DNA of 64,000 nt from Nitrosococcus watsonii C-113 (GCF_000143085.1 NC_014315.1:1890001-1954000); one strand, 5' to 3'; shown: positions 45,478-55,580, counted from the first letter of the stretch. Numbers and translations: made by a program. Notes: a model not told the origin generated them from the letters alone.

Positions 45478-47301
45478 TCAATGCCCATGCGCCTGGAGCC
45501 AAAGCTCCAACATCATCAATATCCATATTAGATCTCCATAATAGGCAGTATGTTCAGATCGGTGAAGCTCAATAGCTCGATCAAGGAATTCAGGACGAAA
45601 ATAGGGACGCTTTTTAAGCGTAAGAATACTCTCATAGGCAAGTTCCTGGAGCGGAACATGCTCCGCCATCCATAAACCAAATGGCAACCCAAACCCATGC
45701 TTTTCCTTTCTAATGATTTCGAGGGGGAGAAAGTCAGCCATGGCTTCCTTATAAAAATGGCGAAGGCGCCGTCCCTTGAGTTTCAGCGACGATGGCACCG
45801 TACAGGAAAACTCAATAAGGGGGTCATCCAGCAACGGGTAAACGACCTCTACCCCCGCAAGCGCACACATCCGTCCGACCTTGCGAAGATCGTTATCCGC
45901 AAGGGTCTGCTGCCAATCCAGATACATCATACGATTAAGCGCTGAAGCATTTTGGGGCTTCGCGTATCGCTTTTGCTGCAATAATAAAGGCTCTTCCGGC
46001 ACTAGGGTCGCTAAGAAATCTGCTTGAAACATCTCCTGGGCGCCTTCCCGCTGAAGGAAGTTGTAGGCCTCTAAACGATCCGGTAACGGCGTCATTGCCT
46101 GGCGCACATAGCTTTGCGCCTTTCGCACTACGCCAACAGCCGCTGGCAAACGAAATAAAAGCGGCTCTAATAGCCTACTGCGCAGAACAAGCGGCACCAT
46201 TCCATAATATTTAAAAATCTGCTGTTTAGCATAACGCGCATTGCCCGCGAAGAGCTCATCGCCTCCATCCCCTGCAAGCAGATATTCCATACCATTGTTA
46301 GCGGCAAGCTTGGCACAATAATAAACACCCACTGCTGAAGAATTACCAAAGGGCTCGTCATAAACTCGAGCGATTTCAGGTACTATTGCACAGACATCTT
46401 CAGGCGTGACATAGTATTCATGCTGCTGAGTGCCAAAATGCCTAGCTGCGGTGCGCGCATAACCCATCTCGTCATACCCACTCGCTGAAAAGCCAATGGA
46501 ATAGGTATTGGCATTGCCCGGCCGCAATTCGGCAAGCATACCTGCCAGGGTCGAACTATCTAGGCCACCACTCAAAAAGGCGCCCACCGTCCGTCCTTTG
46601 GTGAGTCGTTTAACGGATTGGAGGATAAGGGAGCGCATCTGCTCGCCTAATACATCGAGGCGGACGTTATTGGTTTCATCGAAGGGAGGCTCCCAATAAT
46701 CCCTCATGCAAGTTTGTTTACCATCATACTCCACATAGCACCCCCCTGGTAGCTTATGCAGACCTGAGTAAATAGTGCCAGGGCCCGGAACCATATGAGA
46801 ATAGATATAATTGTAAATCCCTTGAGAGGAGAGTGAAGGATCAATGCTCGGGTGAGCCCGCACACTATCGGCGCTTGAGCCAAAAACAAATCCACCTTTA
46901 GCTGCCATGTAGTAGAGAGGTTCCTGCCCGATGCGATCCACTGCCGCAAATGCCCGGCCAGAGCGGCTATCCAGTATAGCAATAGCGAAAGCGCCATGAA
47001 GGCGTTGCAAAAGCTCCGTACCGTAACGGCGGTAAGCTTCGCCTAGAGCATCCCCCTCTCCTTGCTCACGGGCAATATGCTCGAGCTCTGGATCCGACCA
47101 CCACGGTTGACCAATAATGGCGGCAACCAAGCCGTCCGGGAGTAAACCTAATTTCTGGTCAGGCGCTGCGCAAGCTACTCGCTCCATTGAGACTATATCT
47201 AATTCCCGTGGAAGCTGTAGCCTTTTGCTCATCTCGCGGAGCACCTTTTTATCCCTTAGTTCTCTAGCAGAAAAATTGGCTAACCCACAAAGTCCCATCA
47301 T
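45478..47301 (-). CDS. Asparagine synthetase-like amidotransferase
   Basis: A class-II glutamine amidotransferase domain is followed by an asparagine synthetase domain, about 607 residues. It starts MMGLCGLANFS: the cysteine is at position 4 or 5, not directly after the initiator Met as in active enzymes (MCGI). The rest of the N-terminal domain is ordinary (VFGSSADSVRAHPSIDP, LPGGCYVEYDG). The PP-loop domain has FLSGGLDSSTLAGML, LAGDGGDELFAGN, ADNDLRKVGRMCALAGVEV and EKHGFGLPFGLW. Similar enzymes occur in polysaccharide loci; its amide acceptor is unknown. ATG 47301 is preferred to TTG 47310. Confidence 0.85.
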   Translation of the reverse strand: MMGLCGLANFSARELRDKKVLREMSKRLQLPRELDIVSMERVACAAPDQKLGLLPDGLVAAIIGQPWWSDPELEHIAREQGEGDALGEAYRRYGTELLQRLHGAFAIAILDSRSGRAFAAVDRIGQEPLYYMAAKGGFVFGSSADSVRAHPSIDPSLSSQGIYNYIYSHMVPGPGTIYSGLHKLPGGCYVEYDGKQTCMRDYWEPPFDETNNVRLDVLGEQMRSLILQSVKRLTKGRTVGAFLSGGLDSSTLAGMLAELRPGNANTYSIGFSASGYDEMGYARTAARHFGTQQHEYYVTPEDVCAIVPEIARVYDEPFGNSSAVGVYYCAKLAANNGMEYLLAGDGGDELFAGNARYAKQQIFKYYGMVPLVLRSRLLEPLLFRLPAAVGVVRKAQSYVRQAMTPLPDRLEAYNFLQREGAQEMFQADFLATLVPEEPLLLQQKRYAKPQNASALNRMMYLDWQQTLADNDLRKVGRMCALAGVEVVYPLLDDPLIEFSCTVPSSLKLKGRRLRHFYKEAMADFLPLEIIRKEKHGFGLPFGLWMAEHVPLQELAYESILTLKKRPYFRPEFLDRAIELHRSEHTAYYGDLIWILMMLELWLQAHGH

Positions 47302-47515
47302 GATAGTCAAATATTATCCCATTACCTTAACAGGCTTCAAAAAATTTACTGTTAGAACATACAGCAAAACTTAGCGCGCCGATAATCTCAGAAACAGCGT
47401 GAGGCTGATCTAGGAATGATAGTTTCAAAAAAACAAAGAAGTGTTAGAAGGGAATTTAAAGATACCAAAGGCAATATTCTATTGGCGCTTAACCCGCCGG
47501 CCTATTACCACTTCA

Positions 47516-48175
47516 TTAAGGCCAATATCCTTCTTTCTCTAAAAGTGTCTTTAAACCCGGCAAAGGATATCCTAGCTCATAAGCTGTGGCAGCATATTTT
47601 TTAGCAAGCTGGTACTTTTTAAGCTCAAAATAAAGCAGCCCAAGATTATAATTCAATTCTGAGGAGTCGGGGATTAAATCTAGTCCAATCTCATATTGTT
47701 CTAGAGCTTGTTCCAGTTCTCCACTTTTATGTAGATGTATGCCATATAGCATTCTTACAACACCATCTTTAGGACGAAAACGTATAGCACGAATAAAGTA
47801 GCATTCTGCAGACCGGCGCCATGTCCATTCTGCCTTCTGGGGCAACTTCCTCCCCTGAAGGCGCTCGAATCGGGATGCGGTATACAGCGCCTCATGGTAA
47901 TTAGGAAAATGCAAAAGCGTATAATCTAAATTGTTTGCGATATCTACAGGATTTCCCTTAAGCTGACGTATCTGAAGGCGAAAGTGATAATCATTCACCA
48001 GCTTCAGGTGACGCCGCACGGCAGGATGCGGATCCAGATAATCGTCCTGGCGATCATGATACCTTGCCGTCTCGGGAAGCAGTTCTCCACATCTTTGCTG
48101 GCCCAGGCCAATAGCTGGTAATATTGCAAGAATGCCTATAGAAACTAATATGCTGCGGTATGTTAGACTTTTCAT
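47516..48175 (-). CDS. Tetratricopeptide-repeat secreted protein
   Basis: About 219 residues: a signal peptide (YRSILVSIGILAILPAIGLG) and a helical part with at least two TPR units, LYGIHLHKSGELEQALEQYE and ELNYNLGLLYFELKKYQLAKK. An earlier segment (LHFPNYHEALYTASRFE) is a possible further repeat. ATG 48175 follows GGAGGAAATGCCAAT, so it is chosen over an upstream Met at 48271. It is probably a periplasmic or outer-membrane-facing helper of the export machinery, which is inference. Confidence 0.8.
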   Translation of the reverse strand: MKSLTYRSILVSIGILAILPAIGLGQQRCGELLPETARYHDRQDDYLDPHPAVRRHLKLVNDYHFRLQIRQLKGNPVDIANNLDYTLLHFPNYHEALYTASRFERLQGRKLPQKAEWTWRRSAECYFIRAIRFRPKDGVVRMLYGIHLHKSGELEQALEQYEIGLDLIPDSSELNYNLGLLYFELKKYQLAKKYAATAYELGYPLPGLKTLLEKEGYWP

Positions 48176-48787
48176 ATTGGCATTTCCTCCTCCTTCTAGA
48201 GAAGCATCAATACCTATTTCTTTGGCTTTTTCTGATTTTTCAAACAACCTAGAGCGGGCTATCTCTAACAAAAGATAGAACTATCAGTAGATGGTACATT
48301 TAGAATCCTGGTGCATAAACTAACAAACATTCCTTCTACAAAACATTAATGTCCTACACTTTTTCCATAGATGAATGGACCAGGATCACTTAAAACTTTC
48401 CAGAATCCTCAGAAATTGCAGGGTTCAATATGGATAGAATATACTTTCCAATATTGGTAATTACCAAAAAGGCAATGAAGCATTTTTTAAGAAAGTATAT
48501 TGCATACATCTAAGCTTATGCGCTTTCCCAGCTCATAATGATTTGTAAACTTAGTAAATGCTCCCCACCCTAATAGAGACAAACGTCTGATCTATCAGGT
48601 TTTTAAAACCACCACATTTACGTAAACCTCCCCATCAGCAGAAACGATAAATTCTATTTCTTAGTTTACTAATGAATAAGTTATTAGTACCAGATTAACT
48701 TACGCTGGCAATGACTTCAAGCACTAAGGGGTTCTATTCATACTCTTTAAACATAAGCAGGAAAAATTTTCCGCGTTTATAATCATT
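48176..48787. other. Intergenic, no feature seen
   Basis: A 612-base AT-rich stretch between the TPR gene and the deacetylase gene. I see no convincing reading frame, hairpin terminator or repeat. It probably carries the promoter for the TPR gene, but I cannot place one. Confidence 0.4.
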
Positions 48788-49819
48788 CTAACCAATACTG
48801 GTCTTTTCATTGCAACTATTCCACAAAAGACGCACCATAAATCGGCTTGGAGTACGATCCCACGGCGTGAAGCGTGGTAATTGCCAGGGATCGCTTCGAG
48901 ACGAGGCAACCCCCCAGGCAGTGGAAACCGCAGCCTCAAAATTTAGATTTTGAGTAATACCCACGTGTTCCTGAAGGTAGTCTTTTCCAGGTTTACCGTT
49001 AGGGTAGGCAAATAAACGCACCGGTTCGCCTAGCAGATCTTCTAGCCGGGCCTTGCTTGTTGCTATTTCCTGTTCTGCCGATGCCTGCTCTAGCGATGCC
49101 AAGATAGGATGGCTATGAGTGTGGGCGCCAATCTCCATCCCTGCCTGGCGAAGCTGGCGCACTTGGATCGAAGTCATCATCAAGCTACGAGGAAACGACT
49201 CGTGGCAATGCTGCGTTAGCGCTTGGGTCCGTCTCTCCCGCTCCTCGCCAGGAAGATATTTTAGCCAGGCAAGAATCTGCTCAATCGCCGCCAAACGATC
49301 TGCCGTATTTACTAGGGAGTAAACATCCAGCCCCATGTCTGTCAGATCCAAATCTCCATTAGGCATGCGGCGCAACGTTTCAATGATCTTATCGTTCCAC
49401 ATCCACCCACCATCTAGATAGCCAGTAGCAATAAAGAATGTTGCTGGCACGCCTACTTGCTGTAAAATAGGCAATGCGATCTCCATATTATCCGCATAAC
49501 CATCATCAAAAGTTACGCTGACTGCCCGCGGAGGTAAAGTTTCTTCCCGTAAACGCCTAACGGCTTCTGAGAGAGGAAGCGGATTGAAATAACGCGCCAA
49601 GAGTTCCATCTGCCAACGAAACCGCATGGCATCCGGCTCACCCGGAAGCAGAGCATCTGGCGCCGCTAGCACACGATGATAAATCAGCACTGAAAGACGC
49701 GCCCGTTTGCCACCAGGGGCAAGCAATGAAGCTAAGGGACGTAGCCCTCCACCCAATACCATCCTGTCAAATCCAGATAGAGCTTTTTCTGGCACCTTTT
49801 GCTCCAAAACTATTCCCAA
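48788..49819 (-). CDS. Polysaccharide deacetylase family protein
   Basis: A 343-residue carbohydrate esterase 4-type enzyme. NodB motif 1 is VSVTFDDGYADN (near residue 100), motif 2 GAHTHSHPIL (near 228), and the region FAYPNGKPG carries the later arm. A long insertion of about 70 residues lies between motifs, with a leucine-rich helix. It is likely to remove acetyl groups from the exopolysaccharide or its precursors. The start is uncertain: TTG 49819 opens the frame, with ATG 49762 as alternative. It is the last gene of a minus-strand run. Confidence 0.88.
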   Translation of the reverse strand: MGIVLEQKVPEKALSGFDRMVLGGGLRPLASLLAPGGKRARLSVLIYHRVLAAPDALLPGEPDAMRFRWQMELLARYFNPLPLSEAVRRLREETLPPRAVSVTFDDGYADNMEIALPILQQVGVPATFFIATGYLDGGWMWNDKIIETLRRMPNGDLDLTDMGLDVYSLVNTADRLAAIEQILAWLKYLPGEERERRTQALTQHCHESFPRSLMMTSIQVRQLRQAGMEIGAHTHSHPILASLEQASAEQEIATSKARLEDLLGEPVRLFAYPNGKPGKDYLQEHVGITQNLNFEAAVSTAWGVASSRSDPWQLPRFTPWDRTPSRFMVRLLWNSCNEKTSIG

Positions 49820-49881
49820 CCCCTATCCTATCCATTGCCCACTACAAAACCAGCCTAAAAGGCATTCTTTTTTTACAAGCC

Positions 49882-51981
49882 TTATCGAGGATGGGATTTC
49901 AATAACCTTTTGAGCACCGCCGTTACTCGCTCTTCAAGGGCAGGCGCATTATAGATAAGTCCTTCATTCAATTGCTGGGCCACATGCCGCAGCCAGTAGA
50001 GGGATACAAAAGCAACATGGTGGCTGGAATCGATACCACAATGATGATAACTTTCCTCAAGAAATTGCTGTTCTTTTTTATCAAGGCGCTCCTTATGCGC
50101 GAGCAATGGTATTGTCTGCGCGAGGCTCATCTCTGCGTTCAGATAGCGATAAGCACTTTCCAGATAGTTAAGGGCATCCAGCACCGGTATCCCTAAAAAA
50201 TCGGCATTATCCCAGTCAATTACTCCACTTATTTGAAACTCTTGAATGAAAATATTACTCGTACTAAAGTCGCCATGGACTCGTCCACGGCGTACGCGCA
50301 AACCATATAGCTGATCCCGAAAATAAGCTTGTGCCTTCTCTATAAGGGCCGGAGCCTCTAGCGCACTGGCCACCTGCTCTAGAGGCAGACTCACTTGGCC
50401 CTGATAGAACTCACCTGAAAGCTCCTCTAGCGCCTGCTCATGGAGATCGGAATTAAGCATTTGCAAAAAACCCGATACCGCTTTGAGAACATCCGTATGG
50501 TTTTGCTTTCCCAGCTCGGCCCGCAACGGCTGGCCTTCCACCCGGCTTTCAACATAATAGGGCATTCCTTGGATTTTACCTGCTGCAAGCGCTTGTGGGA
50601 GCAACTCCCGCAGCTTTTCCATCTGCGCCGCTTGCTGAAGAAATCGGTGGTTGTTTTTAGCGTCTGCTATGACAGAATCATTAAACGGTAATTTCACAAC
50701 TATTGGGCAATCCCCAGCATGACCCTTGATTACTCCCTTGGCTTTGCCTGTCGTGTAAAAATGGGTGAAGAATACAGAACGCTCCTTGAAACCAAGTTGA
50801 GATTCAATCGCCGCCGCTATCTTTTCCGCTAGCGACAAACCAGTAGGTGCCTGTGGTGAAGCAACAATTCCATAGGCGGGAACAAAATGCCGGCTGCGGC
50901 GAATACGATTAAGCCCTTGAGAACCAGGAGGCCGCCAAAGACCCTTCTCTGTCCGAAGTGGAATAAGCTCAGCCAGATGAGTATAACCAGGGGCGAGCCC
51001 ATAAATCTCTTGGCGCGGGAAGCCCGCCGCGCTCAGGAGGCGGCGGTAACCGTTGATAGAATAAGTATAAGTCCGGTAAGGACGACGAGCTACCGCAGTA
51101 GAATAAAGATTCGCCAGAAAACGCGGCAATAACGAAGCAAACCACAGACCCGAGTGGTGATCCCGGCGTCCACCAAAATAGCGATAACTCAAACGGTTTT
51201 CAATGGCGATAAAAAGCTGGCCTTCTGGCTTCAACACCCGCCGTATCTCGCTCAGGAAGCGAAGCTGGATTTTACGCGGATTAGTAGCGCCAAAGAAACT
51301 TAAAAACGCCCCCATTGCCTTCTCCAACCGAGAATTTCCCCGCTCCCAGGCACTTGAATCGTCAGCCACCCACTCCAAGACGCCCGAAAGCGTTACACAA
51401 TCCAAGCTCTCATCCGGAAACGGCAAAGAAGTCCCATCACCTCCAGCAAGCAGCACGATATGGTCATCCGGGTTAAACTGTTCAAAGCGCATCTGAGCAA
51501 ACTTGAGCCGCTCGAAGGTTAAGTCCAAAGCATATACACTGTCTGCGCTCGGCGCGATATTTTTCGTTAAATTCCCTAGCCCGCACCCCAAGTCAAGAAC
51601 ATGGGCATTTGACGGCAGCCGTAACAACAGCTTCCAGGCATAGCGACCATCAGCAACCAGATTGTCGAGCCAGTCAGGGTTTTGTCTCACTCCCTTAAGG
51701 AAACGCCGCACGGTATTCGCCCATGGCGCATGGCGCGCATCACGGGTAAGATCTTCCATTGCCTCTCGGGGGATGGGATTAAAATAATAGTCGCGACGGT
51801 GGCAGCGAAAATCTATAATGCCATCACGAACAGGATAGCTGGCACCACAGGCAGTACATACAAACTTCGTACCTTCAGCCGCAATGGCGCTGCCACACCG
51901 GGGGCAAGCTAAATCCTCTCGCAGCATGCAATGCTCATGTGCTCTGGTAGATGCTTTTAGCGAACTCATTTTAACCCCCAC
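49882..51981 (-). CDS. Methyltransferase-kinase fusion: zinc ribbon, class I methyltransferase, APH-type phosphotransferase
   Basis: A 699-residue three-part protein. Residues about 25-50 have a Trm112-like four-cysteine knuckle (CPRCG...CTACGASYPV). Residues about 125-300 are a SAM-dependent class I methyltransferase (VLDLGCGLGNLTKNI, VYALDLTFERL, LKPEGQLFIAIENR). From about 420 on comes an aminoglycoside phosphotransferase/choline-kinase-type domain with the catalytic loop VHGDFSTSNIFI and the metal motif GVIDWDNAD. It could methylate and phosphorylate sugars in sequence, which is inference. It lies 101 bases after the heparinase-like gene. Confidence 0.87.
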   Translation of the reverse strand: MGVKMSSLKASTRAHEHCMLREDLACPRCGSAIAAEGTKFVCTACGASYPVRDGIIDFRCHRRDYYFNPIPREAMEDLTRDARHAPWANTVRRFLKGVRQNPDWLDNLVADGRYAWKLLLRLPSNAHVLDLGCGLGNLTKNIAPSADSVYALDLTFERLKFAQMRFEQFNPDDHIVLLAGGDGTSLPFPDESLDCVTLSGVLEWVADDSSAWERGNSRLEKAMGAFLSFFGATNPRKIQLRFLSEIRRVLKPEGQLFIAIENRLSYRYFGGRRDHHSGLWFASLLPRFLANLYSTAVARRPYRTYTYSINGYRRLLSAAGFPRQEIYGLAPGYTHLAELIPLRTEKGLWRPPGSQGLNRIRRSRHFVPAYGIVASPQAPTGLSLAEKIAAAIESQLGFKERSVFFTHFYTTGKAKGVIKGHAGDCPIVVKLPFNDSVIADAKNNHRFLQQAAQMEKLRELLPQALAAGKIQGMPYYVESRVEGQPLRAELGKQNHTDVLKAVSGFLQMLNSDLHEQALEELSGEFYQGQVSLPLEQVASALEAPALIEKAQAYFRDQLYGLRVRRGRVHGDFSTSNIFIQEFQISGVIDWDNADFLGIPVLDALNYLESAYRYLNAEMSLAQTIPLLAHKERLDKKEQQFLEESYHHCGIDSSHHVAFVSLYWLRHVAQQLNEGLIYNAPALEERVTAVLKRLLKSHPR

Positions 51982-52082
51982 AAGACAAGTAATATTTTAT
52001 TCTTCATAGCCACCACCTAATTTTAATGACCTTTTGGGGAGTATCGGCAAGTTAGCCTCATCCAAGACCTTGGAGAAAGGGT

Positions 52083-54365
52083 TCAACTGCCCGGCCAGCA
52101 GATAGAAAATCCATCCAGGGTGCCACGGGGATTCACCAAAGCTGAACCTGAATGCCGAAGCTCAAGGACCGAGGTTCTTTCTGGAGCCCGCAAAGATAAG
52201 CCCATCGCCTCACACTGTAACGACTGGCCCTCAAGCCAGCACAACCGAGTGGGTATTCCAGCGATGGTCCGTAACCATAGCCAGGCGCCCTCAAAGCGAA
52301 TGCCCCATGCCTCTATCCCCAGCGGTGCTTCTTGCGGCCCCAGCAAAAGGTAATCTACCCGCTCGCCACAGATAATCCGGAAAGCTAACCCACCTTGGTG
52401 GCCTCGCATTTCCTGGAGCGAAACAGTCTCCGTTGATTTTTCACCCACTGCTAGCAAAAAGGCCGTTAACCCCTTCTCTCCCCTAAAGGTTGTTCTTACC
52501 TGAGGGGCCGCCTCTAATTGGCCATAATGACGTGATACCCATCCTCCCAAAGGTTCCAAGCTGCCTTCAAGAACCTGGGGGGAGGTTAAATCTTTGCTAA
52601 AAGTAATGCTCAGTGACTCTTCACCCGTAATCACACGAATCTCATGGGACGATCTTTTCTCGACCTTCGCTCCCGGCACCCATTGTAGCGCGAAGCTCGC
52701 CGCGTCGGAGGAGATTCTCTCCGGCAATTGGTCGTAAACGAGCCAGTATTCGCCAGGTACGTGGACGACTCCTCGGCAATAACTATCATAGACGTTCTGG
52801 CTTTCTATTTTTCCCTCAACCCAAGCTCCTACAGCACCCGCAATTAGGCGTGTCGTGGCTACCCGAGCGGCCACTTCCCGATCCCGGAAATCCCGCTTAA
52901 GAGAACCCAGCGAATCGACACCCCGAATAGATAAACCGTTGTGGGCCTCAGGTCCGGCGAAGTAAGCACGCCACCGGGGCAAATCAGGCGGCCATCGTTC
53001 CACCTGTGACCGATAAGTATAAGTTCCCCCATCAACGACCATGGGATTCCCAGCCACACTGACATAGATGCCTAACAGATCCGCGTGCATATGCCCCCCC
53101 ATAAGCTGCTTACCAGGCGCTGGTCCGGTACGAAAAACCAGACGAGTGCCCTCATCAGGTTCAGAGAAAATAAAAAACCCGCCTATAGGGTAAGACTTAA
53201 AGCTCTGAGATCTTTTCAGTTCTGCAGGCGAAGGAGCAAGCTTACCGCCCAGCAACCAAAACGCACGCTCAGCCGCTGAGTCTTCATAAGGCGAGGGAGA
53301 ATGGCTAGAGTCAAAAAGCGCTCGATATAGCTCTCGAATAGCCCCACATCCCCACCCCTCTCCAATATCCAAGGGGAAAAGAGGATCCTCTGTTCCATTG
53401 CCAATCGCTAACGGCGTTGTTTCTGGCCCACTTAAATCTATCTGGAATGCCAACATCCGTTTCAATCGATCCAGTGTCCAGTCTGGTACGGAGCGGTCAT
53501 TCCGCCGACTCAAGATTACATAGGCGGCAGTCATCTCACAGGCATATTCTTGATAATGAATTGAGTGCTCAAAGCCCGTCCCATCCTCATAAGTCTGCCG
53601 GGCCAGTTCACGCAACCATAACGACTCGTAGCGTTCTAGCCATCCTCGCTCTTCGATAAATTCTGGAAACAAAAGCCCTATATACCAGCCCGCAAAGTTA
53701 TCCAAAAGTAGATGGTTATTGGGGTAAGACTCGCCGAGACGAGGCGCTAAAAACCGTACATCCGCATGCAAAATCTTTAGCACAGCATGCTCCACAGCAG
53801 AGCAGCGACCCGAGTAGCCTGCATCGCCTCGCTTCGCAATCAAGAAAGCCAACGCCCAGGAAAGAGCAATGAAGCGCTGAATAACGACAAAGTTACTGAG
53901 ATAGGGGAGCTTTGAGCATCCAGCGCTAGCTACCTGCATCCAACCCTCAAGGGTTGCAGCCAGTATATGTTCCAGCGGCGCACCATAAAGAATCGCTAGC
54001 GCCAATCGTGGCGCAAAGGCAAAACGATGGGGCCGCGCGGCATAAAGCGCATCCTCCCCTGGCCCATTGGTAAGCGAGTTCCATGGAAATGCTTTTCCAA
54101 GACGATCCCCGCGTCGGCCATACGTTATAAGGCCAGTTCTGCAATCTGAATAGGCACGTTCAAGAAGCCGTGCCCGCCACTGGGGCCGTTCAGCCGCTAC
54201 TTGCTCCGCAGCCGCCCTGAGTGAACCTGAATCTGCAAAAAACGCGGGCTCAGCGTCTATCCCTACCTTCCTCTCAATGGCCGTAGAAGCGCTGAAGGTT
54301 GGGCAATAAGGAACGGCGGATGCTCGCCCAAACCAACCGCGAAAACGTGACGAAACCGATTTCAT
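52083..54365 (-). CDS. Heparinase II/III-type polysaccharide lyase-like protein
   Basis: A 760-residue protein: an (alpha/alpha) toroid N-terminal domain (with NNHLLLDNFAGWYIGLLF and YEDGTGFEHSIHYQEYACE, where catalytic Asn/His and Tyr are normally found), then the beta-sandwich heparinase II/III domain with MGGHMHADLLGIYVS, MVVDGGTYTY and AHNGLSIRG. No signal peptide is evident. In exopolysaccharide operons such enzymes are thought to trim or remodel the chain; substrate unknown. The start ATG 54365 follows the kelch-like gene by 84 bases. Confidence 0.87.
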   Translation of the reverse strand: MKSVSSRFRGWFGRASAVPYCPTFSASTAIERKVGIDAEPAFFADSGSLRAAAEQVAAERPQWRARLLERAYSDCRTGLITYGRRGDRLGKAFPWNSLTNGPGEDALYAARPHRFAFAPRLALAILYGAPLEHILAATLEGWMQVASAGCSKLPYLSNFVVIQRFIALSWALAFLIAKRGDAGYSGRCSAVEHAVLKILHADVRFLAPRLGESYPNNHLLLDNFAGWYIGLLFPEFIEERGWLERYESLWLRELARQTYEDGTGFEHSIHYQEYACEMTAAYVILSRRNDRSVPDWTLDRLKRMLAFQIDLSGPETTPLAIGNGTEDPLFPLDIGEGWGCGAIRELYRALFDSSHSPSPYEDSAAERAFWLLGGKLAPSPAELKRSQSFKSYPIGGFFIFSEPDEGTRLVFRTGPAPGKQLMGGHMHADLLGIYVSVAGNPMVVDGGTYTYRSQVERWPPDLPRWRAYFAGPEAHNGLSIRGVDSLGSLKRDFRDREVAARVATTRLIAGAVGAWVEGKIESQNVYDSYCRGVVHVPGEYWLVYDQLPERISSDAASFALQWVPGAKVEKRSSHEIRVITGEESLSITFSKDLTSPQVLEGSLEPLGGWVSRHYGQLEAAPQVRTTFRGEKGLTAFLLAVGEKSTETVSLQEMRGHQGGLAFRIICGERVDYLLLGPQEAPLGIEAWGIRFEGAWLWLRTIAGIPTRLCWLEGQSLQCEAMGLSLRAPERTSVLELRHSGSALVNPRGTLDGFSICWPGS

Positions 54366-54449
54366 TAGGCAAAAATCTTAAAACTTCAGAAGCTATTAAG
54401 GAGAAATGCCACTTTCCCTTGATCGGATAAATCGTCCACCAAAGTTTCT

Positions 54450-55580
54450 CTATTTGCTAGGGTGAGCGTTCTTACGCGCTTCAGCGGAAAGCGGCTGCCG
54501 ATCAGGCTGATAAAGCCAGACATTGTTATCCACATTGTTAATGGCAACGAACACATCGTTCTTTGGAGCATAGCGCCAACGCCCAAAAGTACCTGCAGAG
54601 CTATTATTGGGGGGTGGCCCTTCGCCAGCAGGCGTATCAACTGTCCAGGTGAATTTAACAGGATCAAGGATATAGACCTCATTTGTTTGAGCACCGCGAC
54701 ACTTAGGGGCTCTGCCACACCAGGCGACGATTTGATCCCCAACGGGATCATAGGCGACACCAGGAGATCGAGTGTTGACAATTGCATTACCCCCCTTAGT
54801 GGGGATAGTCTCCAGCGTAAAAGGAGGATGAAGGAGAAGCGTATTGACGGTTCCATCGCCCACAAACCAGATCTGATGGCGCTTGGTATCTAACGTGCCC
54901 GTTCTGTAGAGCATATCTAAATCAATTTCCGAAACCCTTCTCGTCCACCTATTGGTAAAAAAATTGAAACTATAGAGAGCCTCATTAGTCCCTGATCCCG
55001 AGTGAGTTTTAGCATAAACTTCTCGGCTCTCCAGATCATAAATAATCTGCACAAAGTTATCTCCCACCGGGCTAGCGCGGCTTTTTAACTTCCAACTCCT
55101 CGTAAGAGGATTAAAAACCCAGCTATCCTCAAGGCTCCCCCCCTTCCGGCATGAGGTTACTCCTCCAAATAAGAAAAGTTCACCAAGATGATCAATCCAA
55201 GCCAAATGATTATAAGTATGCCGCGCAGTCGGCGTATGCCCACCATCCCAGGTGCTATAACAAACAGTCTCGGCATCGGCAGTCGGCGTGGTTGGGTTGG
55301 TCAAACGGGTCCAACGTTGGGTATCAAGGTCGAACGCATAGACCTCATTACCATAATACCCGCCATGGCCGCCTCCCATAAGAAACATCCGGTTGCCCAC
55401 CGGATCAAAAGCGCCGCCAGACCAACTTTCAATAACTGCGGCGCAGTCTTTCGTCGAGGGCTTAACCGCCTTAGCTGGACAAACCTCCCGCATACGGCTC
55501 TTGGGAATCTCTATCCAGGTTCCCGCTTGCGCGGCAAAACCAGCTAGCGCCAAAATGGCATAGGTGGAAAGACGGCGCAT
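54450..55580 (-). CDS. Secreted kelch-like beta-propeller protein
   Basis: A 376-residue protein from ATG 55580 (GGGAG six bases upstream), beginning with a signal peptide (RRLSTYAILALAGFAAQA). The body has repeated blade-like blocks: SWSGGAFDPVGNRMFLMGGG, GYYGNEVYAFDLDTQRWTRL, LAWIDHLGELFLFGGVTSC and VAYDPVGDQIVAWCGR. It is similar in pattern to the propeller part of the protein at 13.9-16.9 kb (the same gGGHxxYxGN-VYxF/R). Function unknown; possibly binds or modifies exopolysaccharide. The longer frame up to 55718 would have an unusual N-terminus. Confidence 0.8.
   Translation of the reverse strand: MRRLSTYAILALAGFAAQAGTWIEIPKSRMREVCPAKAVKPSTKDCAAVIESWSGGAFDPVGNRMFLMGGGHGGYYGNEVYAFDLDTQRWTRLTNPTTPTADAETVCYSTWDGGHTPTARHTYNHLAWIDHLGELFLFGGVTSCRKGGSLEDSWVFNPLTRSWKLKSRASPVGDNFVQIIYDLESREVYAKTHSGSGTNEALYSFNFFTNRWTRRVSEIDLDMLYRTGTLDTKRHQIWFVGDGTVNTLLLHPPFTLETIPTKGGNAIVNTRSPGVAYDPVGDQIVAWCGRAPKCRGAQTNEVYILDPVKFTWTVDTPAGEGPPPNNSSAGTFGRWRYAPKNDVFVAINNVDNNVWLYQPDRQPLSAEARKNAHPSK

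Noticed and set aside
47416-47604. 62-codon plus-strand frame near the TPR gene end
   Set aside because: It runs opposite to and overlaps the TPR gene, with no family match.
54386-54865. 159-codon minus-strand frame overlapping the kelch-like gene
   Set aside because: Overlaps in another frame and has no independent support; the kelch frame has the signal peptide and repeated blades.
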